From Candidatus Thiodiazotropha endoloripes (GTDB lineage: Bacteria; Pseudomonadota; Gammaproteobacteria; Chromatiales; Chromatiaceae): a stretch of 64,000 nt of DNA. The notes under the pieces are model-generated. The model made no database searches, was not told the origin of the DNA, and saw only the letters and a list, made by a program, of their open reading frames with translations. Made by a program: the position numbers and the translations under genes. Below, piece after piece: positions 1 through 9,586 of the stretch. Within the stretch, counting starts at the first letter, position 1. The number at the start of each line of letters is the position of its first letter. The stretch is from contig LVKA01000008.1 of the NCBI GenBank assembly GCA_001709035.1, positions 744,001 to 808,000 on the forward strand, in the 5' to 3' direction.

Positions 1-2
1 GA

Positions 3-128
3 AAGCTCGGCAGTGGAATTCTTCACCGAATCGATCCGTCGTGGCTGGGTATCAAAGGCTTCTACACCCGGGTGAAAAGAGTGTTTGTCGACACCTTCGT
101 TGTCGCCGATTTACTGAGGTTGCCTTGA
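3..128 (+). CDS. 3' end of an unidentified gene (partial)
   Basis: An open frame runs from the left edge of the window to a TGA at 126-128 and gives about 41 C-terminal residues, including WLGIKGFYTRV and VVADLLRLP. The mix of hydrophobic and basic residues looks like real protein, while the other two forward frames give less natural sequence. No family could be recognised from so short a tail, and the start lies outside the window. Any function would be a guess. Confidence 0.4.
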   Translation, partial: KLGSGILHRIDPSWLGIKGFYTRVKRVFVDTFVVADLLRLP

Positions 129-296
129 TTTGTAAGAGTGCTGTGATGAGTAGGTGAAGAGAGGTGTGATCAAGGTCTGCCATCCACGGCTCTAAGACCG
201 GCTGATCAGCAACAGCTGTGAACAGGCCCTGGACCATGGATGGTTCTGTGGTGACAATGGGGCCTTCTTGAGATTGATCTGAAAAGCGAGGATTCG

Positions 297-491
297 ATGA
301 GTGAAATCGTGATGATAACAGTTGTTGCCGTTGCTATCGGGATGATCTGGGGCTTTAGGAAACCTGCTGGTTACTGCAGGATGAGCTCTGTTGAGCAACA
401 GGGATTGAGCAACCGGGTATGGAGTGGCTTGATCAATGGTGCTGTGCTTGGGGGTATTGCTTTGGTGATTACGACCATCTTGCTCGGCTAG
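297..491 (+). CDS. small two-helix membrane protein
   Basis: This 64-residue frame starts with ATG behind a GAGG motif at a suitable distance (GAGG-ATTCG-ATG). It holds two hydrophobic stretches: residues 4-19 (IVMITVVAVAIGMIWGF) and about 46-63 (GAVLGGIALVITTILLG). A short polar, basic loop lies between them. That pattern fits a small inner-membrane hairpin protein. No family is recognised and there is no operon partner. It could be a fortuitous frame, but the ribosome-binding site and the membrane pattern favour a real gene. Confidence 0.45.
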   Translation: MSEIVMITVVAVAIGMIWGFRKPAGYCRMSSVEQQGLSNRVWSGLINGAVLGGIALVITTILLG

Positions 492-972
492 GTGCGGCTT
501 ATCGCATTAGTGTTAACAGACCCTAGCTAACTATTCCAATTGCTTGGTTTCTGAGTGGTACATAGACACAACAGCTAAAATAACAAAGTTATAACATCAT
601 TGGCTAGCAATCAGTTGGATTTGTTTTTTCAAGACCTGAGAATGAGTTACGGGGGATTGCTTCAGAATTCTAGTGTATAGCCATGCCTATGGTGTATCGG
701 GTGCATCTGTTCCTGAAGAGACACATGATCCATTGGTAATGATGAGCTCGGCTTATTTACAGGAGAGATTCGAAGCTTCTATTTCTAACAGGTCTGGTTC
801 AACATCCGAACAATCCTACAGATTCCACCATAATGGACGAAAAGGCTGATTGAATATAATCTGGAGGAAGCGGGAAAAATTTCTTGTTTTATGTCAAGGC
901 GCTTTGGTATTGGAAATGTTAATAAAAGATTCATGTGTTCTTCATTACAATAATTAGATATTTAGGTTTTTC
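492..972. other. intergenic region with a solo repeat end
   Basis: This stretch of about 480 bases carries no convincing gene. At 503-525 it holds a solo end of the window's dispersed inverted-repeat family (ATTAGTGTTAACAGACCC followed by TAG). An open frame of about 58 codons begins at a GTG at 673, but it has no ribosome-binding site or recognisable composition. The AT-rich last 100 bases probably hold the promoter of the downstream receiver-hemerythrin gene. Confidence 0.5.
503..525 (+). repeat. solo right end of the TA-flanked inverted-repeat family
   Basis: The sequence ATTAGTGTTAACAGACCC-TAG matches the right terminus of the long element at 50739-51003 (ATTAGTGTTAACAGGCCC-TA) with one substitution. 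No left end is visible upstream, so this is a decayed or solo end. It lies just downstream of the small membrane protein gene. Confidence 0.6.
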
Positions 973-1743
973 ATGCACTTCTCTATCCTCTTGATCGAAC
1001 CCCCGGGAATTGATTCGCAACTTCTTCAGTTAATGTTGACCCCAGAAAAATTTCGCGTAAGAACTTCCGAGTGTGGTTTAAAGGCTTGGAATACCATTCT
1101 GACCGACGATGTTCCGGACTTGGTCGTCATGGATGCGGATCTTCCACAACAGGGTGAAATTCAGATTACAGCCGTACAGCTTCTGGAAATGATGAACAAT
1201 CAGGCACAGTGGTGCAACATCCCAAAAGTCATTCTAGCCTCAAACAGCAATACCTCGATCCTAAAAATCTCAAGTGTCACCAGTGTGAATGCAATCATAC
1301 TTAAACCCTATGATCCACGACGCTTCATCCAGGAGGTCTATAAGAGTCTGACTCAACACATTGAGAGCCATATCGCTGAAGTGAATCGACAGCATATTCA
1401 GTTAGGTACGGCCTTCCAGGAACTGATCAAGCTTAGCGAGATTGGAAATACCAATGATCTAAAACGTAACTTTACTCAATTGTCACACACAATTGAAAAG
1501 CACTTTGATTTTGAAGAGCATTTCATGGCACGACATAATTATCCAGACTTCATCGACCACCATGAAAATCACAAACAGTTGCTTACAATAGTTGAAAATA
1601 TGAAAGTCGAAATGGCGCAATCTGGAAAATCGATTACGACGAAAAGGATTGTTAAATTGAGGAGTGACCTATTTGAAGATGTAAACGATGATAAACAATA
1701 CATCAAATTTCTTACGAATTTACGAACATCCCTGGTTGCTTAG
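973..1743 (+). CDS. receiver domain fused to a bacteriohemerythrin-like domain
   Basis: The protein has 256 residues. Residues 1-125 form a response-regulator receiver with D54 (VVMDADLP) as the likely phosphoacceptor and K111 in the KP motif. Residues about 135-250 resemble bacteriohemerythrin, the non-haem diiron O2-binding helical bundle. Ligand-like residues are H141, H177 and E181 (HFDFEE) and H196/H200 (HHENH). The usual last pair, HixxxD, reads E235 and D240 by eye, so one His ligand appears replaced by Glu. The fusion suggests a phosphorylation-controlled or redox-sensing cytoplasmic protein. It may act with the c-di-GMP protein next door, which is convergent. No histidine kinase is adjacent. 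Confidence 0.8.
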   Translation: MHFSILLIEPPGIDSQLLQLMLTPEKFRVRTSECGLKAWNTILTDDVPDLVVMDADLPQQGEIQITAVQLLEMMNNQAQWCNIPKVILASNSNTSILKISSVTSVNAIILKPYDPRRFIQEVYKSLTQHIESHIAEVNRQHIQLGTAFQELIKLSEIGNTNDLKRNFTQLSHTIEKHFDFEEHFMARHNYPDFIDHHENHKQLLTIVENMKVEMAQSGKSITTKRIVKLRSDLFEDVNDDKQYIKFLTNLRTSLVA

Positions 1744-1822
1744 ACAAATTTAACAAGCCTTTGTCATGAAAGAGAGTAATTTCGGCTGTGTTGAAATATT
1801 TCAGTATAGATTCAAGCCTGGA

Positions 1823-4800
1823 TTAGGCGTCTACCAATTTAGCTAAATATTTTGTTTCAAATTCTTCAGCAGAGACTGGATGTCCATAGAGGAAGCCTTG
1901 TAGTAGATCACACTCATGTTGTAACAGAAAATCTACCTGATCCTGATTTTCAACTCCTTCCGCTACCACGGTCAGCGCCAGGGATTTTCCCAGCGCAATA
2001 GCCGCTTTGGCAATCTCTGCGTCGTGGCGATGTTGATTCACATCGTGGATAAACTCTTTATCAATCTTTAATTTATCGACCTTGTATCTATGCAGATAGC
2101 TCAAGGAGGAAAAACCTGTACCAAAATCATCAATCGCAAAATGTATTCCAAGATTGGAAAGATGACGAATGCTCTGCTTAGTGTCGTCTGTTGCTTCCAT
2201 GAAAACTGTTTCAGTGAACTCCAGTTCGAGTAGATTTGCAGGTAAGCCAGTGATGCAGAGCATATTCTCTATACTTTGTTGAAACAGTGTGTCATTGACT
2301 TGTTTTGCGCAGAGGTTTACTGCGATACGACCAAAATGATACTGCCTGTCGGACCACGTTTTCGCCTGCTTACAAGCTTTATGCAAAACCCAATCGGATA
2401 TCTGTTTTATCATCCCCCGTTTTTCTGCGATATGTATAAAATCTTTTGGTATCAGAACGCCGCGTTTTGGATGATTCCATCTTACAAGTGCCTCGACTCC
2501 TGAAATCCGTTGATTGACTGCATCAAACTGAGGCTGATACTGAACGAAGAACTCTTCTTGCTTGAGCGCTAGGATAAGATCATGGGAAAGGCTCAACTCA
2601 TTATGCATTTGTAATGACATCTCATCACCAAAGAAGGTGAACATTCCTCTGCCGGCCTCTTTTGCTTTATATAACGCCAGATCTGCCTTGCTCAAAACAT
2701 CTTCCTGTTTGATTGATTTTGTCTCCGGGATAAATATGCCGATACTGGTGTCGATATAGATTGTATTGTCATCAATGATAAACTCCTCATTGACTACATC
2801 CAGTATCTTTGACGCCAGATAGGACGCATCAGAGATTGAATCGAGGTTTCGTTGGATTAGCGCAAATTCATCACCACCCAATCGGGAAAGCATATCAGTC
2901 TCCCGGATGGCTTGCAGTAATCGAAGAGAAACTTGTTTGAGTAACTTGTCACCCATTGGATGACCAAGTCGGTCATTCACCTCCTTGAAATGGTCCAGAT
3001 CCAATAGATGTACTGCAAACAACTCGTCACGACGGCGAAATTGCGCTAACACCTGTTTAAGTTCCATATTGAACATGACCCGGTTTGGTAGGCCCGTCAT
3101 CAGATCATGATAGGCAAGATGTTGCATGTTCTTTTCGGAACGTTTCCTCTCTGAAATGTCGTGAAAGGAGACAACAGATCCTATTACATTTCCATCTCCC
3201 CAGATCGGTGCGGACCAGTATTCAACTGGAAAGGGTATGCCTCCTTTTCTCCATAACACCTCATCCTCCACATGATATTCATTACCATCCCTGATCGGCC
3301 GCATCATGCAGCACTCCTCTTCTGGTATTGGTGTTCCATCCATCATTGAGTGGTGAATCAAATTGTGGTTGTTTGAGCCAACAACCTCTTCAGCATGATA
3401 GCCGAGCATCTCTGAGGCGGCCTGATTGATAAAGGTGGTTATACCATGCTCATCGAAGCCAAAAATCCCTTCTGTGGTATGTTCAAGCAGTAATCTGTAC
3501 CTGGTCTCACTTTCACCCAAAGCATCCATCAATTGTTTTTGTTGAGTGACATCCAAGATTATTCCATTCAGCTTTTTGTCGGAATTGTTGTGATAATCGA
3601 TTGCGCGGCCCTGTTCGAAAACCCAGCGTACTTCACCGTCTTTCTTTATGATTCTGTATTCAAGTGTAAAGGGTGTTCTCTGTTCAACTGCTTTACTAAC
3701 CTCGTTTTCGACCTCATTCCTGTCCTGCGGATGTATAATTTCCGAGTAGCTGATTTCCCTGTTACCAAGCACTTCGCTGATATCATAACCTGTTAAACTT
3801 CTAAACCCATCACTAAGATACTCCATTGTCCAATCTGTATCCTGTTGACAGCTATATACAATCCCTGGAACGTTATTTACAAGGGCTTGGTAACTGGCGC
3901 GGCTGACTTCAAGTTCCGAATAGGACTTGCCGAGCTTTTTACTCATTTGGTTTAACGCGCTCTCTATGGTTTTCCATTCGTCATCCCGGCCGAGAACGAT
4001 TGCCTTGTCTAAATGATCCGCACCAATTTCCGATACTACACCTGTAAGGGTTTTCAGAGGTCTCTCGATATGTCTTCGTAACATATAATACATGGTGCCG
4101 ATAATCATAAATACCATGATCAACATAAATATGCTCATGCGAGTTAAAACATCAATAAACAGAATATCAATTTCATCTTTGATTAGTCTGGCTGCCACTG
4201 AAGCCTCTTCTTCAGTCTGAGCAATTAGTTGGTGTATGGATGATTCACTATGCGCTAATGCTCGTAATGCATTCTTAAGATCAATCAATTCAGATTTCAA
4301 GGTCTTCACATGGTTCTTGTATTGGTTTACATATGACTCCAGCTTTCGACCATGAACAGAGACTTCAGGCATCGATGCTGTGATTGTCTGTAAACGCAGG
4401 TGAAGCGAATAGAGTTCCTCATATAAATTGTTGCTCTCAAGATTCTTCAGTCCAGTAGGGGCTATGAGTTCTGTTGTCTTCTTGTCTATTATCAAGATAC
4501 TTTCGCGATAACCTGTAACCAGACTTAACAGTTGATCGTAGTAGTCGTTGTCTGTGCCGTTCAATGTCGAATCGATCATCCCTTTACTGATCAAATTCTC
4601 CAGTAATGTGATTTCATTTTGAGACGCGGTGAACAACAGCTCTAACTCTTGTTGCAGATGGTTTACGTATTTTGAGTGGTTTAGAAAGCGTTTAAATGCA
4701 ATAGAATAGCGTTTCAACTGTTCAACAAGAGTGGGATTCTCTATGCCCTCGGTAATATTCGAGAGATACTCGGATATCTGTTTGCCTTCTTCAGAGAGTG

Positions 4801-5059
4801 TGTTGTTTCTAATTGAATATGTACGAGTAAGCCGGTTGATGTTAGATGAGATTGCCGCCAGTTGCCTGGTTTTTGTTGCATTGTCTTTTAATTCACTGAG
4901 ATGGGTATCTGCGACCGCTTTTACCAGCTCATAAGTTGTATGTAGTGTTTTGTGAAGAACAACTAGGGAAATTGACGTGATGATGATAAACAAGGCAATA
5001 AAAATCCATATTTTTGATATAATTTTTAATTTGCCGATACGTTTATGCATGTTGATCAA
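1823..5059 (-). CDS. membrane PAS-PAS-GGDEF-EAL cyclic-di-GMP protein
   Basis: This protein of about 1078 residues has an N-terminal membrane helix (about 12-35), a long extracytoplasmic helical region and a second helix near 300-325. A HAMP-like linker, two PAS domains (about 385-510 and 515-635), GGDEF and EAL follow. The GGDEF motif is intact at 728-732 (RLGGDEF) and EAL at 856-858 (VEALVRW), so both diguanylate cyclase and phosphodiesterase activity are possible. The TTG at 5059 and the ATG at 5050 are alternative starts, and neither has a strong ribosome-binding site. It lies 26 bp downstream of a periplasmic binding-protein gene, which probably supplies its signal. Confidence 0.9.
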   Translation of the reverse strand: MINMHKRIGKLKIISKIWIFIALFIIITSISLVVLHKTLHTTYELVKAVADTHLSELKDNATKTRQLAAISSNINRLTRTYSIRNNTLSEEGKQISEYLSNITEGIENPTLVEQLKRYSIAFKRFLNHSKYVNHLQQELELLFTASQNEITLLENLISKGMIDSTLNGTDNDYYDQLLSLVTGYRESILIIDKKTTELIAPTGLKNLESNNLYEELYSLHLRLQTITASMPEVSVHGRKLESYVNQYKNHVKTLKSELIDLKNALRALAHSESSIHQLIAQTEEEASVAARLIKDEIDILFIDVLTRMSIFMLIMVFMIIGTMYYMLRRHIERPLKTLTGVVSEIGADHLDKAIVLGRDDEWKTIESALNQMSKKLGKSYSELEVSRASYQALVNNVPGIVYSCQQDTDWTMEYLSDGFRSLTGYDISEVLGNREISYSEIIHPQDRNEVENEVSKAVEQRTPFTLEYRIIKKDGEVRWVFEQGRAIDYHNNSDKKLNGIILDVTQQKQLMDALGESETRYRLLLEHTTEGIFGFDEHGITTFINQAASEMLGYHAEEVVGSNNHNLIHHSMMDGTPIPEEECCMMRPIRDGNEYHVEDEVLWRKGGIPFPVEYWSAPIWGDGNVIGSVVSFHDISERKRSEKNMQHLAYHDLMTGLPNRVMFNMELKQVLAQFRRRDELFAVHLLDLDHFKEVNDRLGHPMGDKLLKQVSLRLLQAIRETDMLSRLGGDEFALIQRNLDSISDASYLASKILDVVNEEFIIDDNTIYIDTSIGIFIPETKSIKQEDVLSKADLALYKAKEAGRGMFTFFGDEMSLQMHNELSLSHDLILALKQEEFFVQYQPQFDAVNQRISGVEALVRWNHPKRGVLIPKDFIHIAEKRGMIKQISDWVLHKACKQAKTWSDRQYHFGRIAVNLCAKQVNDTLFQQSIENMLCITGLPANLLELEFTETVFMEATDDTKQSIRHLSNLGIHFAIDDFGTGFSSLSYLHRYKVDKLKIDKEFIHDVNQHRHDAEIAKAAIALGKSLALTVVAEGVENQDQVDFLLQHECDLLQGFLYGHPVSAEEFETKYLAKLVDA

Positions 5060-5085
5060 TCGTTGTCAGTTAAAATGACATCTAT

Positions 5086-6081
5086 TTATTTCGGAGTAGT
5101 AACCAGTGTTGCCCCCCTGAGTACAATGGGTCTTGGTTGTATACCAAGCTCTTTAATGCTGTTCACGTTGATATACCGACGACCTTTATAGTTACGTGTT
5201 ACCGGTAGTTTTTCCATGGGTGTACCATTAAGCCCTTTGAGAAGCATACCGGCAGCAATTTCACCTTGTTCCTGACCAGTTTTTGCTACCGCACTGACTG
5301 CGCCATCTTCTACATGATAACTGTTACCGCCTATTACTGGTCCTTTGTAGTTGTTTTTTAGAAAATCGATTACCTCTCGGTTATCCATCGGTTTGCCATT
5401 GATGTCAGTGGTTCCTTCGAGGCTATCAACATAAATTGCATTACATTGAGCACCACGGGTCCTGGTGAATTCTTCAATCTGGCTTGAGTCTGTTAGCAGT
5501 AGGAAGTGTTCGATCGGAACAATATAGGTTGACTGCTCACTCTCCACCTGGCTCTTAATGGCATGTCCAGAAGGACTGGATCGAACAATGAAACATATAT
5601 TTTCGACATCCGGAATAAGTTGTTTTAAAAAGGCGATTGATTCACGAATATGACCACGCTCTAATGTGCCGGAAATATGTTGATTAGGATAACCGTAAGC
5701 TGAGGCTTTATTGTTTACGCCACAAAAAAAGACTGGTGTGGAAACCCTGTCTTTCAAATAAGGCACAACGAACATGGATTGCGCATTATCATCCACTGTG
5801 ATAATCCCATCCGGTTTTAGCTCTTCATAGAGCTCGTATGCTTCTTTGGCCTTTTCTCTACCACCCTGCAAATCAACTTTGGTATTCATATAGAAATAGG
5901 TCAGCTCTGCAGAATCAGCCATCACGCGATCTATACCCTCTTTAATTTCCTGGCACCAAGGGTTGTCCTGCTCATAACTCATAACAACCAGAACTTGATG
6001 GTCAGCTGACCAGAGGTTTGAGGCTAATAGCAAAAGCAGAATGGAACTGCAGCATGCGTAGAGAGAATTCGAAGTGCGCAT
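5086..6081 (-). CDS. periplasmic ABC-type substrate-binding protein, probably a sensor partner
   Basis: This is a solute-binding protein of the TrpX/BmpA-like ABC class (for example VVMSYEQDNPWCQEIKEGID and DGIITVDDNAQSM), about 331 residues long. I start it at the internal ATG 6081 rather than the upstream ATG at 6117. From 6081 the protein begins with a proper signal peptide (MRTSNSLYACC, then a Leu run) behind an AGGT motif. No permease or ATPase gene is nearby. The next gene, 26 bp on, is a membrane GGDEF-EAL protein with a large extracytoplasmic domain. A ligand-sensing role that sets c-di-GMP level is therefore more likely than uptake; this is inference from context. Confidence 0.8.
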   Translation of the reverse strand: MRTSNSLYACCSSILLLLLASNLWSADHQVLVVMSYEQDNPWCQEIKEGIDRVMADSAELTYFYMNTKVDLQGGREKAKEAYELYEELKPDGIITVDDNAQSMFVVPYLKDRVSTPVFFCGVNNKASAYGYPNQHISGTLERGHIRESIAFLKQLIPDVENICFIVRSSPSGHAIKSQVESEQSTYIVPIEHFLLLTDSSQIEEFTRTRGAQCNAIYVDSLEGTTDINGKPMDNREVIDFLKNNYKGPVIGGNSYHVEDGAVSAVAKTGQEQGEIAAGMLLKGLNGTPMEKLPVTRNYKGRRYINVNSIKELGIQPRPIVLRGATLVTTPK

Positions 6082-6827
6082 AGTGAGTACCTGCTCGCAA
6101 TGTCGAATCCCATCCATAGGAGAGGTTAAGGAATTTTACTGTTCGATAATGTCCTTATATTCATTCCATGACAATGATCTGTCACAATAAAACTTCAATT
6201 ACTGCAGATATCCATGAATCTCGGTATTTTTATCTTTCTGAAATAACGCCGAATATTGAGCGTTATTAATATGGTATATATCAATATTTATAACGCTGAT
6301 AATGGGTTAACATAGGTCAATTCAATCAATCTAGAAAGCAGATTAGTTTATTGGTATATGGGCTAATGCTGGAATCGGGAGTCGATATCGACCACTCACA
6401 CTGGAGAGATGGCCCGCTGGAGGTTAGAAATGTTGTGAAATCGCCCCGTTCCTTGCCCTGTTGTTAAGCTAATTTACTACCAAACACTCATTTTTTATAT
6501 CTACGATCCGATCCACATATTTACCATCAAACATTTCTACCTCTCTTAAATATTTTGTGTAACCAGCTAGCACGGGATTCATTGTAGGTAGATCTTTTAT
6601 GAGCGAGCCACATACAGGTTGTCAAAGCTAGAATCATTGTTTCTGACTCCTGGCTTAGAATTCAAATCGATATCCACTGACTTAATATACCAAGTGAACT
6701 CTATGCGAGTTGTAGAACTTGCAGATCTGAGTCAAAGACCCCGTTGAGCGTTACCTGAAGTCATGTATTATAATAGCGGTGGATCGTGTTGGAATCTTAC
6801 TTAGCTATAAGAAAAAGAAGGGCTATT
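6082..6827. other. intergenic region, AT-rich, with a dyad
   Basis: About 750 bases lie between the divergent binding-protein gene and the sugar phosphorylase. No gene is seen. The main structured signal is a set of ATAACGC / GCGTTAT motifs at 6242-6296. The rest is AT-rich and probably holds both promoters. Confidence 0.5.
6242..6296. promoter_or_regulatory. candidate operator: three ATAACGC half sites
   Basis: AATAACGC at 6242-6249 and GCGTTATT at 6260-6267 form a perfect 8-bp inverted repeat with a 10-base spacer. A further ATAACGC lies at 6290-6296. The cluster sits about 160 bp upstream of the binding-protein/c-di-GMP pair. Repeated half sites of this kind suit a dimeric regulator, but the regulator is unknown. 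Confidence 0.35.
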
Positions 6828-8570
6828 ATGATAGACAAAACCTTGCCCAATGGGGTCATGTTCAATGCTTACCCTGATAGTATTGGATTTAAACTGAGTG
6901 ATACTATCAAGCTGCTAAAGCAACCCGAGTTGCAGAACGCCTTTTCACTCTTCTATATATTACCCACCTTTTTTCAAAGCGATCTGGATCGGGGTTTTTC
7001 AATCAATCGCTATGAACTCAATGGCGAGCTGGTATCGGAACAGGACCTTCAGACACTAAAAGAGATGAACATTGTTCTCAAATTTGATCTGGTGCTGAAT
7101 CACCTTTCAGTACGCTCTCCTCAGTTTCTGGACATACTGGAAAAAGGTTATCATTCATCTTATCGGGACTTTTTTATTGACTGGAACAGGTTCTGGGAAG
7201 GTGAAGGAGAGATGGGTGAAGATGGTTACATCATTCCGAATGAAGCTCATCTCAATAAACTATTTATGAGAAAACCTGAGCTTCCGATTTTAATGGTTCG
7301 TTTTCCAGATGGCTCCGAGCGGCCTTACTGGAATACCTTCTATCAACAGATACACTATCGTACACTGGAGGCTGATGATATCAATCACTTTAGGATGTTG
7401 CCACCAGAAGGGATCAAAACTATTCTTGCTAAGTTCAATGCAAGAATAACTGCCGGAAAAGATTTTCACACTATCGATTTAGGTCCCTACCAGGACTACC
7501 TGGAACAGGTGGTCAGCATCGTTGAGTCAAAGCGTCGCTATCTGGGTCAAATGGATCTGAATGCTGAATCGGAAGTGGTATGGGAATTTTATGAAGAAAC
7601 GCTAAAACGCTTGGCAGATTATGGCGGTAAGTTGATACGTCTCGATGCTTTTGCTTATTTGCATAAAAAGCCGGGTTTGACCAATTTTTTTAACGTACCA
7701 GGCACTTGGGAATACCTGGATCGTCTCAATACCATTGCCGAAGCGAACCAACTGACTCTATTGCCTGAAATTCATGCCCAGTACGGCAAGCATCTGCATT
7801 CCGCTGTTGCTGAAGCTGGTTACCCAATCTACGATTTTTTCCTTCCTGGCCTGTTGCTCGATGCTCTGGATCAGGGGCGGAACATCTACCTTCTACGCTG
7901 GATCAGTGAGATTCAAACTCAGGGTATAAACACTATCAATATGCTTGGCTGTCACGACGGAATTCCTGTTCTTGATCTGGATGGTTTTGAACTTGATTCA
8001 GGGTATCAGGCTGGGCTGCTTGACAAAGCCGATATAGAAGCCATGATTGAACGGGTGTTGGAACGTGGTGGCCGGGTTAAGAATCTGTTTGGGCCTGACG
8101 GCAAAAAGATTGCCTACTACCAGGTCAATGCCACTTACTTCAGTGCTTTGGGCGAAGATGAACAAAAACTTAGGTTGGCACGCGCCATCCAGCTCTTCAT
8201 GCCTGGCATTCCCCAAGTCTGGTACCTGGACCTTTTTGCCGGTAAGAACGACTATGCTGCTGCTGATCGGGGTGGACCGGCTGGTCACAAAGAGATCAAT
8301 CGGACCACATTAACCAACGAAATGGTAACAACGGGACTACAAAGTGTTGTGGTGTTGGATCAATTGGAGATGATGCGCCTTCGAAATACAGCAGCGGCCT
8401 TTAACGGTCGCATGCAAATTATCGATACTCCAGCAGATGAATTGCAGATCTCCTGGTCACACGAAGGTGATACGGCGATATTAAAGGCCAACCTTGAAAA
8501 CCATGATTTCACCATTACTCACAGCTCCGAAGAGGCTGGGACTCAACTCTATGATTACACCAAACACTGA
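6828..8570 (+). CDS. GH13 subfamily-18 type sugar phosphorylase (sucrose phosphorylase family)
   Basis: The enzyme has about 580 residues. It belongs to the alpha-amylase fold family branch that includes sucrose, sucrose-6-phosphate, glucosylglycerol and glucosylglycerate phosphorylases. By position the catalytic trio is D273 (IRLDAFAY, nucleophile), E314 (LPEIHAQ, acid/base) and D377 (CHDG). It would cleave or make an alpha-glucoside with phosphate and glucose-1-phosphate. The ATG at 6828 is preferred over the GTG at 6786 because AAGAAGG lies just upstream and the conserved N terminus begins there. A HAD sugar phosphatase follows 13 bp later, so the pair likely handles one glucoside. The exact acceptor cannot be read from the sequence. 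Confidence 0.85.
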   Translation: MIDKTLPNGVMFNAYPDSIGFKLSDTIKLLKQPELQNAFSLFYILPTFFQSDLDRGFSINRYELNGELVSEQDLQTLKEMNIVLKFDLVLNHLSVRSPQFLDILEKGYHSSYRDFFIDWNRFWEGEGEMGEDGYIIPNEAHLNKLFMRKPELPILMVRFPDGSERPYWNTFYQQIHYRTLEADDINHFRMLPPEGIKTILAKFNARITAGKDFHTIDLGPYQDYLEQVVSIVESKRRYLGQMDLNAESEVVWEFYEETLKRLADYGGKLIRLDAFAYLHKKPGLTNFFNVPGTWEYLDRLNTIAEANQLTLLPEIHAQYGKHLHSAVAEAGYPIYDFFLPGLLLDALDQGRNIYLLRWISEIQTQGINTINMLGCHDGIPVLDLDGFELDSGYQAGLLDKADIEAMIERVLERGGRVKNLFGPDGKKIAYYQVNATYFSALGEDEQKLRLARAIQLFMPGIPQVWYLDLFAGKNDYAAADRGGPAGHKEINRTTLTNEMVTTGLQSVVVLDQLEMMRLRNTAAAFNGRMQIIDTPADELQISWSHEGDTAILKANLENHDFTITHSSEEAGTQLYDYTKH

Positions 8571-8583
8571 TGAAAGATGACCT

Positions 8584-9420
8584 ATGAAAATACTCGCTAC
8601 TGACCTTGATCGTACCCTGCTACCCAACGGTTCCTGGCCGGTGGATGAAAATGCTATTGAGCTGTTTAATGAATGGACCGCAAAACAGGGTGTGCTGGTT
8701 GTCTATGTAACCGGGCGTAACCTTGATCTGACCGAAAACGCCATACGCGAATTTGGCGTGCGCTTTCCTGATATCCTTTGTGGCGACGTAGGTACCACCA
8801 TTCGACACTATAAAAAAAATGCCTGGTCGATGGACCTTGGTTGGATCGAGCATGTGCATCGCATGAGTCCCCGCTGGGATAATGTGGCAATCCGCGGCGT
8901 ATTAGAAAAGTTCAGCGGTCTACGCGAACAGGAAGTTGAGCATCAGAACGAGTTCAAGCAGAGTTACTATGTTGATCATCAAAATCATGAATCCATCATG
9001 ACAGAAGTGGAGAAGATGATTGGCGGTAAATTTGACGAGGTACTGGTCTACAGTTTCGACTCCAACAATGGTAATGGCCTGTTGGATGTGCTTCCGGCAA
9101 GTGCTACAAAACAGACCTCTCTGGAGTATGTCGCCAAAGTTTACAAAGCGGGTAAGGATGTTGTCTTTTGCGGTGATAGCGGTAATGACGTATTTCCGCT
9201 TACAGCTGGTTTCCTCGGGGTCATGGTGCGTAATGCGGACGAACAGTTGGTGAAGCAGGTTGCTCAGGCCAAGCAGGACAATGACGCCATTGAGATATAT
9301 CACTCCAAGGGCAATTTTAAAGGACTTAATGGGTACTATGTGAGCGGTGTTCTCGAAGGTGCCTATCATTACGGCGTGTTGGACGACTTGGCGGAAATCG
9401 ACGCATTTCCACTGAAATGA
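8584..9420 (+). CDS. HAD-IIB sugar phosphatase (sucrose-phosphate phosphatase-like)
   Basis: This 278-residue cytosolic HAD phosphatase has motif I at the N terminus (ATDLDRTLLPNG, nucleophile D7 and acid D9), a motif II region near DVGTTI and motif IV in FCGDSGNDVFPL. Length and motifs fit the S6PP / mannosyl-3-phosphoglycerate phosphatase group, which removes phosphate from glycoside phosphates. It lies 13 bp after the GH13 phosphorylase. The pair may form or recycle sucrose, glucosylglycerol or glucosylglycerate, all known compatible solutes. No sucrose-phosphate synthase is nearby. Confidence 0.8.
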   Translation: MKILATDLDRTLLPNGSWPVDENAIELFNEWTAKQGVLVVYVTGRNLDLTENAIREFGVRFPDILCGDVGTTIRHYKKNAWSMDLGWIEHVHRMSPRWDNVAIRGVLEKFSGLREQEVEHQNEFKQSYYVDHQNHESIMTEVEKMIGGKFDEVLVYSFDSNNGNGLLDVLPASATKQTSLEYVAKVYKAGKDVVFCGDSGNDVFPLTAGFLGVMVRNADEQLVKQVAQAKQDNDAIEIYHSKGNFKGLNGYYVSGVLEGAYHYGVLDDLAEIDAFPLK

Positions 9421-9586
9421 GAGGGATATACAATTGAAGCGGATCCAATCGGCACGCCCGCCTATGAGCAGACCTCGGAAACGATACTCTTGGTCAGAGT
9501 GAGCTGGGGATCTGGCAGAAAAGGAATTAAAATCTTACTATAATTGTGTTTCAACCATTACCCTTCCGCTTGAGATACCTGACAGA

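Noticed and set aside
673-850. 58-codon frame from GTG 673
   Set aside because: No ribosome-binding site, unusual start and no recognised composition.
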